A stretch of 64,000 bases of DNA, from the NCBI RefSeq assembly GCF_001957135.1, contig NZ_MPHK01000007.1:124001-188000 (forward strand), given 5' to 3'. Below the pieces are notes generated by a model that was not told the origin of the DNA, ran no database searches, and saw only the letters and a program-made list of their open reading frames with translations. This document shows, piece by piece, positions 46,572-55,304 of this stretch. The translations under genes and the position numbers were made by a program. The DNA is from Shewanella sp. UCD-KL21. GTDB taxonomy: Bacteria; Pseudomonadota; Gammaproteobacteria; Enterobacterales; Shewanellaceae. The number at the start of each line of letters is the position of its first letter. The stretch's first letter is position 1.

Positions 46572-46961
46572 ATGGAATTACGGATTTTTTACGACAGTGC
46601 CTGCCCCTTATGCAGCAATGAAATGCAACAATTAAAGCAACATGACCGCTTGCACAAAATTGAGCTGGCTGATTTAAACCAAGACGGTTTTGCCGAAAAG
46701 TATCCCCATATCGACTTAGAAAAAGCCAACAAAATTTTGCATGCAGAAACCAACCATGGCGAAATATTACTGGGACTGGATGTGACCGCAAAAGCTTGGG
46801 CACTCACCGGAAAACATCAATGGCTGCAGTTGTTGCGCTTACCTTGCATCAAACCATTAGCCGATGTGGCTTATCTTGGCTTCGCCAAACACCGCTACAA
46901 ATTATCCTACCTGTTAACCGGTAAGCAGCGCTGTGAAGACGGTAGCTGTAGCATCAAATAG
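46572..46961 (+). CDS. DUF393 (DCC) thiol-disulfide oxidoreductase-like protein
   Basis: 129 residues. It begins with a thioredoxin-like strand and the motif FYDSACPLC, with Cys11 and Cys14 forming the D-x-x-C-P-L-C signature of the DCC/YuxK family. A Gly/His-rich middle (NHGEILLGLDVTAKAWALTG) is also family-like. The C-terminus has one more Cys pair (QRCEDGSC). Predicted cytoplasmic redox activity is untested in most members. It is 56 bp upstream of an SDR gene on the same strand and may be co-transcribed. Confidence 0.85.
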   Translation: MELRIFYDSACPLCSNEMQQLKQHDRLHKIELADLNQDGFAEKYPHIDLEKANKILHAETNHGEILLGLDVTAKAWALTGKHQWLQLLRLPCIKPLADVAYLGFAKHRYKLSYLLTGKQRCEDGSCSIK

Positions 46962-47017
46962 TGAGTTAATAGCTTATAGCTATGGCTACAATCAGCCGTC
47001 AATCTAAGGAGATTTAC

Positions 47018-47899
47018 TTGAGCCAATCATTCACTGCACATTCAGGCTCAGTTGCATTAATCATTGGCGCATCTTCTGGGATTGCAAAAGCCATTATTGC
47101 TGCGCTGATTCAGCAAGATGCAGCAACGGCCACTGACATAAAGCACATTATCAGTATCAGCCAATCAGCAATAACCCCGCCAATCACAACTTCTGAGACG
47201 AAATTGGCAAATGACAGTGATAAAGCCATAATTCATCAACACATTAGCTGCGATTATTCAGCAGGCGCCATTGCCACACTGTGCCAGCAATTGCAGCCGT
47301 TGAAAGGTCAAATTACTCGGGTATTTATTTGTAATGGCAGATTACACAATCAGCATCAAATGAGTGACACTGCAACCACAATAACCCCTGAAAAGCGTTT
47401 AGAAGATGTTGACCCTGAGGCTATGCAGGCTTTGTTTGAATCAAATACCATTACCCCGATGTTGTGGCTGCAGCATTTAGTTAAACTGGTGGCAGGTAAA
47501 CAGGGCTGTATTATTAATCTGCTTAGCGCCCGAGTCGGCAGTATTAGCGATAACCGCTTGGGAGGATGGTATAGCTATCGCGCCTCAAAAGCGGCGCTAA
47601 ACATGCTGATTAAAACCGCGGCGATTGAATATGCTCGGCGAGCCAACAACGTAAAGCTCATTGCTTTTCATCCCGGCACCACTGACACCCCATTATCAAA
47701 ACCGTTTCAGGCCAATGTCGCAGAAGGAAAATTATTCACTCCAGCGTTTGTTGCAGCGCAATTACTGCAAATCAATAACGCCATTGTGCTAGCCGATACA
47801 GCGACAAACCCAGTAGAGAGCCCTGAAATGACTGCGCCCATCAGCTTTGATGGCCAAGCAAGCTTTATTGATTGGCAAGGTAAACAGATTAGTTGGTAA
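47018..47899 (+). CDS. Short-chain dehydrogenase/reductase (C-factor-like)
   Basis: About 293 residues from TTG at 47018, which has AAGGAG six bases upstream; an ATG at 46982 has no ribosome site. NAD(P) motif LIIGASSGIAKAI lies near the N-terminus, the catalytic YRASK is about residue 186-190, and ISLLSARVGSI-like Ser is upstream (NLLSARVGSI). It resembles C-signal (CsgA) type SDRs of unknown substrate in many gammaproteobacteria. The sugar or lipid specificity cannot be read. It converges with mdh. Confidence 0.8.
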   Translation: MSQSFTAHSGSVALIIGASSGIAKAIIAALIQQDAATATDIKHIISISQSAITPPITTSETKLANDSDKAIIHQHISCDYSAGAIATLCQQLQPLKGQITRVFICNGRLHNQHQMSDTATTITPEKRLEDVDPEAMQALFESNTITPMLWLQHLVKLVAGKQGCIINLLSARVGSISDNRLGGWYSYRASKAALNMLIKTAAIEYARRANNVKLIAFHPGTTDTPLSKPFQANVAEGKLFTPAFVAAQLLQINNAIVLADTATNPVESPEMTAPISFDGQASFIDWQGKQISW

Positions 47900-47944
47900 A
47901 GCTTAGCTCTTTTAGGCTGTGTGCAACTTTAGCTTGTCAGCAAC

Positions 47945-47975
47945 AAAAATGCGAAGCCCAAGGCTTCGCATTTTT
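47945..47975. terminator. Bidirectional terminator between the SDR gene and mdh
   Basis: AAAAATGCGAAGCC and GGCTTCGCATTTTT form a long perfect stem with a CAA loop and A/T runs on both sides. Confidence 0.93.
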
Positions 47976-48014
47976 AGCGGTAAATCAAGTTATCAAAAAT
48001 TGATAAGCTTAAAT

Positions 48015-48950
48015 TTACTTAACGAATTCAACACCAAGTTTGATGTCGCCGTTTAATGTATCAAGCATTGCATCACGGGCATTAGCTTCAAATGCACTAA
48101 CTTCGCCGTATGGTAAAACTTGCTCTACACCGTTTTTACCCAGTAACACAGGTTGTGCGAAGAAGTCAGCATGTTCACTGCCGCCATCAACATAAGCACA
48201 TTCAACCACGTTAGCTTCGCCTTGTAGGCCGCGAACTAAAGATAGACCAAAGCGACATGCCGCTTGACCCATAGACAGAGTCGCACTACCGCCACCCGCT
48301 TTAGCTTCAACAACTTCAGTACCCGCATTCTGGATACGTGTCGTTAGCGCTGCAACTTCTTCATCAGTAAAGCTTACGCCTTCAACTTGTGAAAGTAGTG
48401 GCAGAATAGTCACACCACTGTGGCCACCAATAACGTTGATGTTTACATCAGCAACGTTTAGACCTTTAAGGTCAGCGATGAAGGTTTCAGAGCGGATAAC
48501 ATCAAGTGTCGTCACACCGAATAAACGGTTCTTATCGTAAACACCTGCTTTTTTAAGTACTTCAGCTGCAATAGCAACGGTAGTATTTACTGGGTTAGTG
48601 ATAACGCCAATTAATGCTTTAGGGCAAGTTGCCGCCACTTTTTCAATAAGGTTTCTTACGATACCCGCATTGATGTTAAATAGATCTGAGCGATCCATAC
48701 CAGGCTTACGCGCAACACCCGCAGAGATAAGAACAACATCAGCGCCAACTAGCGCAGGAGTTGGGTCTTCACCAGCAAAACCAGCCACTTTTACATCTGT
48801 AGGGATGTGGCTTAAGTCAACAGCAACACCTGGAGTAACAGGAGCGATGTCATATAGAGACAACTCTGAACCTGCAGGAAGTTGAGTTTTTAATAGTAAA
48901 GCTAAGGCCTGGCCGATACCGCCAGCAGCACCAAGTACAGCTACTTTCAT
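48015..48950 (-). CDS. mdh: Malate dehydrogenase
   Basis: 311 residues from the ATG at 48950, with GGAG seven bases upstream; a start four codons earlier is disfavoured. NAD-dependent oxidation of malate to oxaloacetate in the TCA cycle. [20 protein letters not shown] (2-21) holds the dinucleotide motif; [14 protein letters not shown] (about 172-185) holds the catalytic His. It is divergent from argR, the usual gammaproteobacterial arrangement. A CRP-like site lies 44-59 bp upstream of the start. Confidence 0.97.
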   Translation of the reverse strand: MKVAVLGAAGGIGQALALLLKTQLPAGSELSLYDIAPVTPGVAVDLSHIPTDVKVAGFAGEDPTPALVGADVVLISAGVARKPGMDRSDLFNINAGIVRNLIEKVAATCPKALIGVITNPVNTTVAIAAEVLKKAGVYDKNRLFGVTTLDVIRSETFIADLKGLNVADVNINVIGGHSGVTILPLLSQVEGVSFTDEEVAALTTRIQNAGTEVVEAKAGGGSATLSMGQAACRFGLSLVRGLQGEANVVECAYVDGGSEHADFFAQPVLLGKNGVEQVLPYGEVSAFEANARDAMLDTLNGDIKLGVEFVK

Positions 48951-48993
48951 GATGATCTCCAATTACGTTCTAGTGATTGACTTCAGTCTGGTC

Positions 48994-49009
48994 TGTGACA
49001 CAGATCATG
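48994..49009. promoter_or_regulatory. CRP-like site upstream of mdh
   Basis: TGTGACACAGATCATG fits TGTGA-N6-TCACA with two mismatches in the second half. Control of TCA genes by CRP is established in related bacteria, but this site is only a pattern match. Confidence 0.45.
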
Positions 49010-49136
49010 TTTTCTTGTGGCGTCACATTACTGGATCACAGCGAGGATTTCAATTATCCCTTAGTAGATCACACTAATTTACTTATTCTATGATATGTAT
49101 ATAAATAATGACTAATTTAGCCAACAACAGCTAAAA

Positions 49137-49150
49137 TGAATTTTTATTCA
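49137..49150. promoter_or_regulatory. ARG box upstream of argR
   Basis: TGAATTTTTATTCA is an exact match to the ArgR consensus TGAAT-4(A/T)-ATTCA. A weaker relative, TGAATAAAATCTATTC, lies at 49209-49224. Together they suggest ArgR represses its own gene and perhaps affects mdh. Confidence 0.78.
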
Positions 49151-49255
49151 CCAATTTAGCTTATTTCTTGACTTGATGCGTTTATCTATTCAGAATAAGC
49201 TACTTTTTTGAATAAAATCTATTCTTTTTAAAAATTACTATAAGACGAAAAAAAT

Positions 49256-49726
49256 ATGCCAGCGACTAAGAATCAGGATGAACTCGTAAAGACGTTTAAG
49301 TCGATATTAAAGGAAGAGCGCTTTGGTAGCCAAAGTGAAATCGTAATCGCATTGCAAGCAGAAGGTTTTGGCAATATTAACCAGTCAAAAGTTTCCCGTA
49401 TGCTAAGTAAGTTTGGTGCTGTACGTACCCGTAATGCTAAGCAAGAAATGGTATATTGCTTACCCGCTGAGTTAGGTGTGCCAACGGCAGGTAGCCCAGT
49501 TAAAAATCTGGTATTGGATGTGGATCATAACCAAGCGATGATCGTAGTCAGAACCAGCCCCGGTGCAGCGCAGCTTATTGCGCGATTATTAGACTCGATA
49601 GGCAAGCCTGAAGGGATTTTGGGAACCATTGCTGGTGATGACACTATCTTTATTTGTCCTTCAAGTATCAAAACCATTGATGATACCTTAGAAACAGTAA
49701 AGTCACTGTTTGGTTATAGTGAATAG
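49256..49726 (+). CDS. argR: Arginine repressor
   Basis: 156 residues. The N-terminal winged HTH (about 1-75) includes [20 protein letters not shown] and [16 protein letters not shown], the DNA-reading helix. The C-terminal hexamerisation and arginine-binding domain holds [16 protein letters not shown] and [13 protein letters not shown]. It represses arginine biosynthesis and is a recombination cofactor in enterics. Divergent from mdh, with an exact ARG box between the genes. Confidence 0.96.
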   Translation: MPATKNQDELVKTFKSILKEERFGSQSEIVIALQAEGFGNINQSKVSRMLSKFGAVRTRNAKQEMVYCLPAELGVPTAGSPVKNLVLDVDHNQAMIVVRTSPGAAQLIARLLDSIGKPEGILGTIAGDDTIFICPSSIKTIDDTLETVKSLFGYSE

Positions 49727-49750
49727 CATATTCAAGCTTCATTGAGCCAT

Positions 49751-49777
49751 AAAAAAGCAGCCTTAGGCTGCTTTTTT
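49751..49777. terminator. Bidirectional terminator between argR and rsuA
   Basis: AAAAAAGCAGCC-TTA-GGCTGCTTTTTT, a perfect stem with A and T runs. Confidence 0.95.
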
Positions 49778-49799
49778 GGGTTTTAACAGTGTGTAAGCG

Positions 49800-50489
49800 T
49801 TAAATTGAGGCGATTTCAGCATCAGTGAGAAAACGCCATTCACCTTCTTCTAAATCAGCATCAAGTTCAATTTCACCCACAGCTTCACGATGTAAATTCA
49901 CCACCCGATTACCAACTGCAGCAAACATACGCTTCACTTGATGATACTTACCTTCGCTGATGGTTAATCTGGCATGGTATTCATCAATGATCTCTAGCAG
50001 CGCCGGTTTAGTTAAGCCATCTTCACTTTTTAATTGGATCCCTTCGGCAAAGGTTTCCACCAATGCAGGATCAAGTGATGCAGCAGCTTCGATAAGGTAA
50101 CGTTTACCGCAATCTTTTTTAGGCGAGGTGATTTTATGTGACCATTGACCATCGCTGGTGATCAGCACCAAACCTGTGGTGTCCACATCTAAACGCCCGG
50201 CAATATGCAGCGTATCGACTTTTTCAATATCCATTAATCCCAACACCGATTGATATTCTTCATCAATGGTTGAGCAAATGGTGTCTACTGGTTTATGCAG
50301 CATGATATAGCGCTCGCCCACTATCTTAATTTGACGACCTTCGATACACACTTCAGTATCATCTTTCACTTTAAAGCTCGCGTCTTTAACCACCACACCA
50401 TTACAGGTCACTTCACCTGACTTGATAACTCTTTTTGCTAATGAACGAGTCAGCTCAGTGCTCTCGCAGATAAATTTGTCTAAACGCAT
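49800..50489 (-). CDS. rsuA: 16S rRNA pseudouridine-516 synthase
   Basis: 229 residues from the ATG at 50489 (MRLDKFI, as in E. coli RsuA); an ATG four codons earlier is possible. N-terminal S4-like RNA-binding domain (about 1-55), then the catalytic domain with GRLDVDTTGLVLITSDG (about 97-113), including the essential Asp. It isomerises U516 of 16S rRNA. The S4 domain and total length favour RsuA over RluB/E/F. It is a single gene converging with argR. Confidence 0.9.
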   Translation of the reverse strand: MRLDKFICESTELTRSLAKRVIKSGEVTCNGVVVKDASFKVKDDTEVCIEGRQIKIVGERYIMLHKPVDTICSTIDEEYQSVLGLMDIEKVDTLHIAGRLDVDTTGLVLITSDGQWSHKITSPKKDCGKRYLIEAAASLDPALVETFAEGIQLKSEDGLTKPALLEIIDEYHARLTISEGKYHQVKRMFAAVGNRVVNLHREAVGEIELDADLEEGEWRFLTDAEIASI

Positions 50490-50774
50490 ATATAAAACCA
50501 AGTGAAAACTAATTGGTCGCTATTATGAGCTGTTGGCCAGCAAATAGAAAACGATAAATGGCGCTGGTAACATCTTGGTAATTTTTAGTTACACAAGACT
50601 GCTAGTTTTTGAAGCATTTATCGCTAAATGCCTAGCCATAGCCCTTGTTAAACGCCCCCATTAAGACTTAACATGTTTGTCACATAAAACTGCCTTAAGG
50701 CAGTCGAATAATAATAACAACTCAAAACTAAGGCCGATAAAAAGGCTTCATTCTTCAATGCATAGGGAAACAAC

Positions 50775-52865
50775 ATGAAAAAGCTAGTTATCGGTGGGCT
50801 TTGCGCCTCACTTATCGCAGGCCTTAGTGCCTGTAACTCAGATCAAGCCGTCACTGAATCCGCAGCACCAGAAGTCGCTAAAACAGAAACCGCAGTAGCC
50901 GTTGAAAAAGCCCTTACCTCAGGTATTAGCTTTGACAATATGGACAAGTCAGTTCGCCCACAAGATGATTTTTACCTCTACGTAAATGGCGGCTGGTTAA
51001 AGACAGCGGAAATCCCTGGTGATCGCACCAATATTGGCGCATTTTACGACTTGCGCGAAAATGCCCGTGACGACGTTAAAGCCATCATCGAAGATGTCAG
51101 TGCAAACCCAGATCTTAAAATGGGTACTGATGAGCAAAAAGTGGCCGACCTTTACCGTTCATTTATGGACGTTGAAACCCTAAATAAACTCGGTGTTAGC
51201 CCAATCCAAGCTGAATTTGCCCAAATTGCTGCACTGAAAGATAAGAATGAATTAACCGCTTATTTTGGCGAGAGCCAAGTTAATGGTGGCGGCACGCCAT
51301 TAGCGTTTTATGTCAATGTTGATGCTAAAGACTCTAGCCGTTACGCCACCCATATTTGGCAATATGGTCTAAGCCTTCCTGAAAAAGATTACTACTTCAA
51401 TGAAGAAGAACGCTTCGTTAATATCCGTAGCAAGTACGTTGAGCATATCGAAAAAATGTTTGACCTTGCCGGCCTTGAAAATGGCAAGCAAGCAGCGCAA
51501 ACCGTTTTAGCATTAGAAACCGCTATCGCTGAGCAACATTGGGATGTGGTTGAAACCCGCGACAGCACTAAAACCTATAACCTTTATCAAGTTAAAGATT
51601 TAGCCACCTTAGCACCAGACATTAACTGGGATGGCTATTTAGCAGCCCTTGGCGGTAATGCTCAAGCTGACATCATCATTAACCAACCAAGCTTTATTGA
51701 AGGCATCAACCAAGTGATTAAAGACAATGATCTTAATACTTGGAAAACCTACATGACTTGGATGGCGCTGACCCATAATGCCAGTCATTTATCTGAAGCC
51801 CTTGATAATGAAAACTTCGAGTTTTTCTCGAAAACACTCAATGGCCAAGAAGAGCAACAACCTCGCTGGAAGCGCGGCGTTAGCACAGTCAGTGGCACCT
51901 TAGGTGAAGTTGTCGGTAAAGTGTATGTGAAACGTCACTTTGTACCTGAAGCGAAAACCCGTATGAGCCAATTGGTTGAAAATTTACGTGGCGCTTACGG
52001 CACTAGCATTGAATCATTGGATTGGATGAGCGAAGACACTAAAGTGGCCGCTAAAGACAAGTTAGCTAAATTTAACCCTAAAATCGGTTACCCAGATAAG
52101 TGGGAAGACTACAGCAAGCTCACCATTGCTGCCGATGATTTACACGGCAACATTAAACGTGCCGCGGTTGTTTCCCATAACAAAGATATCGCTAAACTCG
52201 GTCAGCCCATTGATAAAGGCGAGTGGCACATGACGCCGCAAACCGTTAATGCTTATTACAATCCAACCATGAACGAGATTGTCTTCCCTGCAGCTATTTT
52301 ACAGCCACCATTTTTCAATCTTGAAGCGGATGACGCGGTAAACTACGGCGGCATTGGCGCAGTCATTGGCCACGAAATGGGCCACGGATTTGATGATCAA
52401 GGCGCTAAATTTGATGGCGAAGGTAACATGCGTGATTGGTGGACTGAGGCTGATTTAAAAGCCTTTACCGCTAAGGGTAAAGCATTAATAACTCAGTACA
52501 ATGGTTATCAAGTATTTGATGATTTACACGTTAATGGCGAGCTAACTTTAGGTGAGAACATCGGTGACTTATCTGGTGTAACCATCGCTTATAAAGCCTA
52601 CAAAATGTCATTGAACGGTGAAGAAGCACCGATCATTGACGGCTTAACCGGTGACGAGCGCTTCTTTATGGGCTTTAGCCAAATTTGGCGCGTAAAAATG
52701 AAAGAAGAAGCACTGCGTAACCGCGTTGCGACTGATCCGCATTCACCAGGTCACTTCCGTGCATTAGGCGCATTGTCTAATATGCCTGAGTTTTACCAAA
52801 CTTATGGCGTAAAAGAAGGTGACAAGATGTTTATCGCCACTGACGAGCGGGTAAAAATCTGGTAA
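50775..52865 (+). CDS. M13-family metallopeptidase, lipoprotein
   Basis: 696 residues. Lipobox LSAC (Cys20) anchors it in the envelope. The neprilysin-like catalytic region has HEMGH (533-537) and, about 60 residues on, ENIGD (594-598), giving the zinc ligands and catalytic Glu; the substrate-binding NAYY lies near 494. PepO-type enzymes cleave short peptides. Proteins of this kind are widespread in Shewanella and Xanthomonas. It has a good ribosome site (AGGGAAAC). A terminator follows. Confidence 0.92.
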   Translation: MKKLVIGGLCASLIAGLSACNSDQAVTESAAPEVAKTETAVAVEKALTSGISFDNMDKSVRPQDDFYLYVNGGWLKTAEIPGDRTNIGAFYDLRENARDDVKAIIEDVSANPDLKMGTDEQKVADLYRSFMDVETLNKLGVSPIQAEFAQIAALKDKNELTAYFGESQVNGGGTPLAFYVNVDAKDSSRYATHIWQYGLSLPEKDYYFNEEERFVNIRSKYVEHIEKMFDLAGLENGKQAAQTVLALETAIAEQHWDVVETRDSTKTYNLYQVKDLATLAPDINWDGYLAALGGNAQADIIINQPSFIEGINQVIKDNDLNTWKTYMTWMALTHNASHLSEALDNENFEFFSKTLNGQEEQQPRWKRGVSTVSGTLGEVVGKVYVKRHFVPEAKTRMSQLVENLRGAYGTSIESLDWMSEDTKVAAKDKLAKFNPKIGYPDKWEDYSKLTIAADDLHGNIKRAAVVSHNKDIAKLGQPIDKGEWHMTPQTVNAYYNPTMNEIVFPAAILQPPFFNLEADDAVNYGGIGAVIGHEMGHGFDDQGAKFDGEGNMRDWWTEADLKAFTAKGKALITQYNGYQVFDDLHVNGELTLGENIGDLSGVTIAYKAYKMSLNGEEAPIIDGLTGDERFFMGFSQIWRVKMKEEALRNRVATDPHSPGHFRALGALSNMPEFYQTYGVKEGDKMFIATDERVKIW

Positions 52866-52881
52866 TCACTAGCTTAACGTC

Positions 52882-52948
52882 ATTAGCTTGAGTGAATGAC
52901 TTAAGTTACTAGCTTGAGTAAATGGCTTAAATCACTAGCTTGAGTGAA
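52882..52948 (+). repeat. 26-bp tandem repeat
   Basis: AGCTTGAGT recurs at 52885, 52911 and 52937, within units like ACTAGCTTGAGTGAATGAC followed by TTAAGTT. Two full units and a partial third are seen. Confidence 0.85.
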
Positions 52949-52956
52949 AAATCAAT

Positions 52957-52982
52957 AAGGGCATCATTTGATGCCCTTTTTA
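52957..52982 (+). terminator. Terminator of the M13 peptidase gene
   Basis: AAGGGCATCA-TT-TGATGCCCTT followed by TT and AT-rich DNA. Confidence 0.88.
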
Positions 52983-53191
52983 TTTTGCTGGATAAAGTAC
53001 ATATTTGCGCCTTAAAAGCATTAGCTTCAACAATCTGCCCATTCCTATCCCATTGCCTCCTTGAGCGCAGCGTTAAGACATAACCTTTAACCGCACCATA
53101 AACAGCCATGGTATTCAGGTGTTATTCAGCTAATTCACGCTAATCTAGCCCCATCAATTTCACGCAGATGTTGAACTAAGGTGAATGCTCA

Positions 53192-53959
53192 ATGAGTCGA
53201 ATTTTTAGAACCTTTATTATCTTTTTATTATTGCTGACAAGCCGTAATGCCATGGCCTTAACGGTGGACACCAAGCCCGTTAAACCCAGTTACGACTTTA
53301 GGCAAATTGTTAGTAACGATCTCGACAGCCTATTAGCATTACAAAATACTCTCGGAGCAGCGCCGCAACAATTTAGCCATGATTTAGATGCCTTGTTTGA
53401 ACGTGCCCCAAACGCACAGTCGGAGCTAAGCAATTTAGTGACTAAAATTAGCCAGCAAAATCAGGCTTACACGATTATTCCTAAAATCAAAAGCTACCAA
53501 AGAGCCCAGCAAAAAATGGCGCTCAAATTTGACGGTGATGCCAGCTACCTCACCGATATTGCCAGAGCAACCATTGTCACGAATGATGTTGCCAGCTTAA
53601 TGAGCGCTTATAAAGCCATTGTCGCACACGCTGAAGTCGTACAAGTTAAGAACCGCTTTGCCACACCTAAAGCATCTGGTTACCGCGATTTAAACCTGCT
53701 GGTTAAACTGCCTCAAAGCCAAATGGTTGCTGAAGTGCAATTACACCTTAACAAGATTGCTGAGATTAAAAGCGGCCCAGAGCATCAGGTCTACGAGCAA
53801 ATTCAACACATCGAATTAGAAGCTCAACGCCAACATAGACCCGTCAGTGAGCTTGAATTAATGCAAATTGTGAAACTGCGTCAAGAGTCACACAAGCTGT
53901 ATCACAAAGCGTGGCTAAGCTATAAACGTCAGAGTTTGGCTGAACTGCAAGCGGCATAA
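53192..53959 (+). CDS. Secreted RelA/SpoT-domain protein
   Basis: 255 residues with a Sec signal peptide (about 1-22, cleavage after NAMA). The mature part resembles the RelA/SpoT synthetase fold: KIKSYQRAQQK (98-108) as the K-x-K-S/R-x-x-x-K basic segment, DIARATIV (122-129) in place of DxxGxRV, SGYRDLNLLV (162-171) for the NGYxSLH strand, and EVQLHL (181-186) for EvQIRT. The DIAR motif and Glu181 are retained, but the His of SLH is Asp here. RelA/SpoT enzymes move pyrophosphate from ATP to GDP/GTP in the cytoplasm; a periplasmic or secreted member cannot readily do so. It may be a toxin, a pseudoenzyme or an adapted nucleotidyl enzyme. Standalone gene. Confidence 0.75.
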   Translation: MSRIFRTFIIFLLLLTSRNAMALTVDTKPVKPSYDFRQIVSNDLDSLLALQNTLGAAPQQFSHDLDALFERAPNAQSELSNLVTKISQQNQAYTIIPKIKSYQRAQQKMALKFDGDASYLTDIARATIVTNDVASLMSAYKAIVAHAEVVQVKNRFATPKASGYRDLNLLVKLPQSQMVAEVQLHLNKIAEIKSGPEHQVYEQIQHIELEAQRQHRPVSELELMQIVKLRQESHKLYHKAWLSYKRQSLAELQAA

Positions 53960-54025
53960 GCGCCCACTGAAGCACTCACTCGTCTAACCTTTGCACTGGT
54001 AACGCCTTGTTGTTTGCCTACCTTT

Positions 54026-54053
54026 GACACCTTTTTTAAAGGTGTCTTTTTTT
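54026..54053 (+). terminator. Terminator after the RelA/SpoT-like gene
   Basis: GACACCTTT-TTT-AAAGGTGTC followed by seven T. Confidence 0.9.
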
Positions 54054-54134
54054 GCCTAAAATAAAATCTGAATTGGTTAAAAGCGCCATTCAGGCTATAC
54101 TGCCGCCATTATTGCCCGATGACTGGATACACTG

Positions 54135-54539
54135 ATGAATGACATCATTGAAATGCTACAAGACTTGAGTGAAACGGTACCAGTACCACTCGAATTACCG
54201 ACATTCGAGCAACTGGTAGAAGTGGAAGAACAAATTTTAATTTCACTGCCAAATGATTTAAAAGAATACCTATTATTTGCCAGTGATGTCATTTATGGCT
54301 CCATTGAAATGGTCACGGCATCAGATCCGTATTCACACACTTATTTACCTGAAGTGACCAGCTATGCCTGGTCTATCGGCATGCCAAGAGAATATATTGC
54401 TATCTGCCAGCAAGGCGATAACTTTTATTGTATCGACCAAGAAGGCAATGTGCGTCACTTCTATAAAGGCCGCATGGTCGACATTATGTGGGAATCATTG
54501 TGGGACTGGATCCAAGACATTTGGCTGAAACGAAAATAG
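54135..54539 (+). CDS. SMI1/KNR4 (SUKH)-type protein
   Basis: 134 residues. The pattern FEQLVEVEEQILISLPNDLKEY (in parts, 24-45), then an acidic middle and NFYCIDQEGNVRHFYKG (about 97-113), is typical of SUKH proteins, in which a helix with LP-x-x-L-K is followed by a beta sheet. Many SUKH proteins are immunity proteins against contact-dependent toxins, while some are housekeeping. No toxin is adjacent; the RelA/SpoT-like gene is upstream and an HTH gene 78 bp downstream. Confidence 0.75.
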   Translation: MNDIIEMLQDLSETVPVPLELPTFEQLVEVEEQILISLPNDLKEYLLFASDVIYGSIEMVTASDPYSHTYLPEVTSYAWSIGMPREYIAICQQGDNFYCIDQEGNVRHFYKGRMVDIMWESLWDWIQDIWLKRK

Positions 54540-54617
54540 CCTAAGCTTGAACCACTGACATCATCAACGTACACAGTAAACGCATACCGTTACAGTATTA
54601 GAAAATTAGGAAACATC

Positions 54618-55118
54618 ATGGCTAAATCAAACAACTTAAACGCAATTGAAATGCAGTGTTTACGGTTATCTTTAGGGTTAACGGTTGAGCAAATTGCTGA
54701 GTTAACTAAAAGCACCCCTGAAGCGGTCATCGCTTGGGAAGCCGGCGAAACTGAAGCGCCAGTGGTTGCACAAAAGAAATTGCTTGAAATTGAAGACACC
54801 ATTGAAATGCAAGTGCTTAACACCACTGACGGTATCGAAGCGCTATTTAAAACTGAGCCTAAGCGCCGTTTAGCCTTTGTGGTTTACCCAACTCAAGCTA
54901 TTTACACTCAGTACAATCCTGAGTTTTTAAGCTCACTGCCTTACACTGAGCTTTATAATACTGCGGCGTGGCGCATCAAAAAAGAATGCCAAATCGTACT
55001 TGATGTTGAAGTCAGCTTAGTGGCCTTAGAAGTGGAAAGTTACAAATCATTCCGTGCTGACAAAGGCATGAGTGAAAGCCGTGAGAGCCGCGCAAAATGG
55101 GCAGCAGCTCAACTTTAA
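54618..55118 (+). CDS. HTH-domain protein (DUF4447/YdiL-like)
   Basis: 166 residues. The N-terminal HTH (about 7-60) reads [20 protein letters not shown] and [14 protein letters not shown], like XRE-type repressors and the YdiL/DUF1870 group. The C-terminal domain (about 70-166) is an unassigned alpha/beta region ending in a charged helix. Likely a DNA-binding regulator. It lies 78 bp after the SUKH-like gene with its own ribosome site (TTAGGAAAC), and is followed by a terminator. Confidence 0.7.
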   Translation: MAKSNNLNAIEMQCLRLSLGLTVEQIAELTKSTPEAVIAWEAGETEAPVVAQKKLLEIEDTIEMQVLNTTDGIEALFKTEPKRRLAFVVYPTQAIYTQYNPEFLSSLPYTELYNTAAWRIKKECQIVLDVEVSLVALEVESYKSFRADKGMSESRESRAKWAAAQL

Positions 55119-55151
55119 GTGCTTATTCGAGCACTTTATCTGCATTAAAAT

Positions 55152-55175
55152 GGGAAGCCTCTGGCTTCCCTTTTT
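55152..55175 (+). terminator. Terminator after the HTH gene
   Basis: GGGAAGCC-TCT-GGCTTCCC followed by five T. Confidence 0.9.
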
Positions 55176-55255
55176 ATTGGTGACTTTTAGCGCCCGTTTT
55201 ATCGGTGTTGCGATAGTGACATCAAGCTAATTAAATAAAACTATTCAACCAAGCT

Positions 55256-55304
55256 CACTCAATCAACTCACTCAATCAACTCGCTCAATCAACACGCTCA
55301 AGTG
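55256..55304 (+). repeat. 13-bp tandem repeat
   Basis: CACTCAATCAACT twice exactly, then CGCTCAATCAACA and a partial CGCTCAAGTG, adjacent to the 3' end of the GST gene. Confidence 0.88.

Larger units (their letters stand above)
52866..53191. other. Gap with tandem repeat and terminator
   Basis: 326 bp without a gene. It contains a 26-bp tandem repeat, the terminator of the peptidase gene and the upstream region of the secreted RelA/SpoT-like gene, whose promoter is not obvious. Confidence 0.45.
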
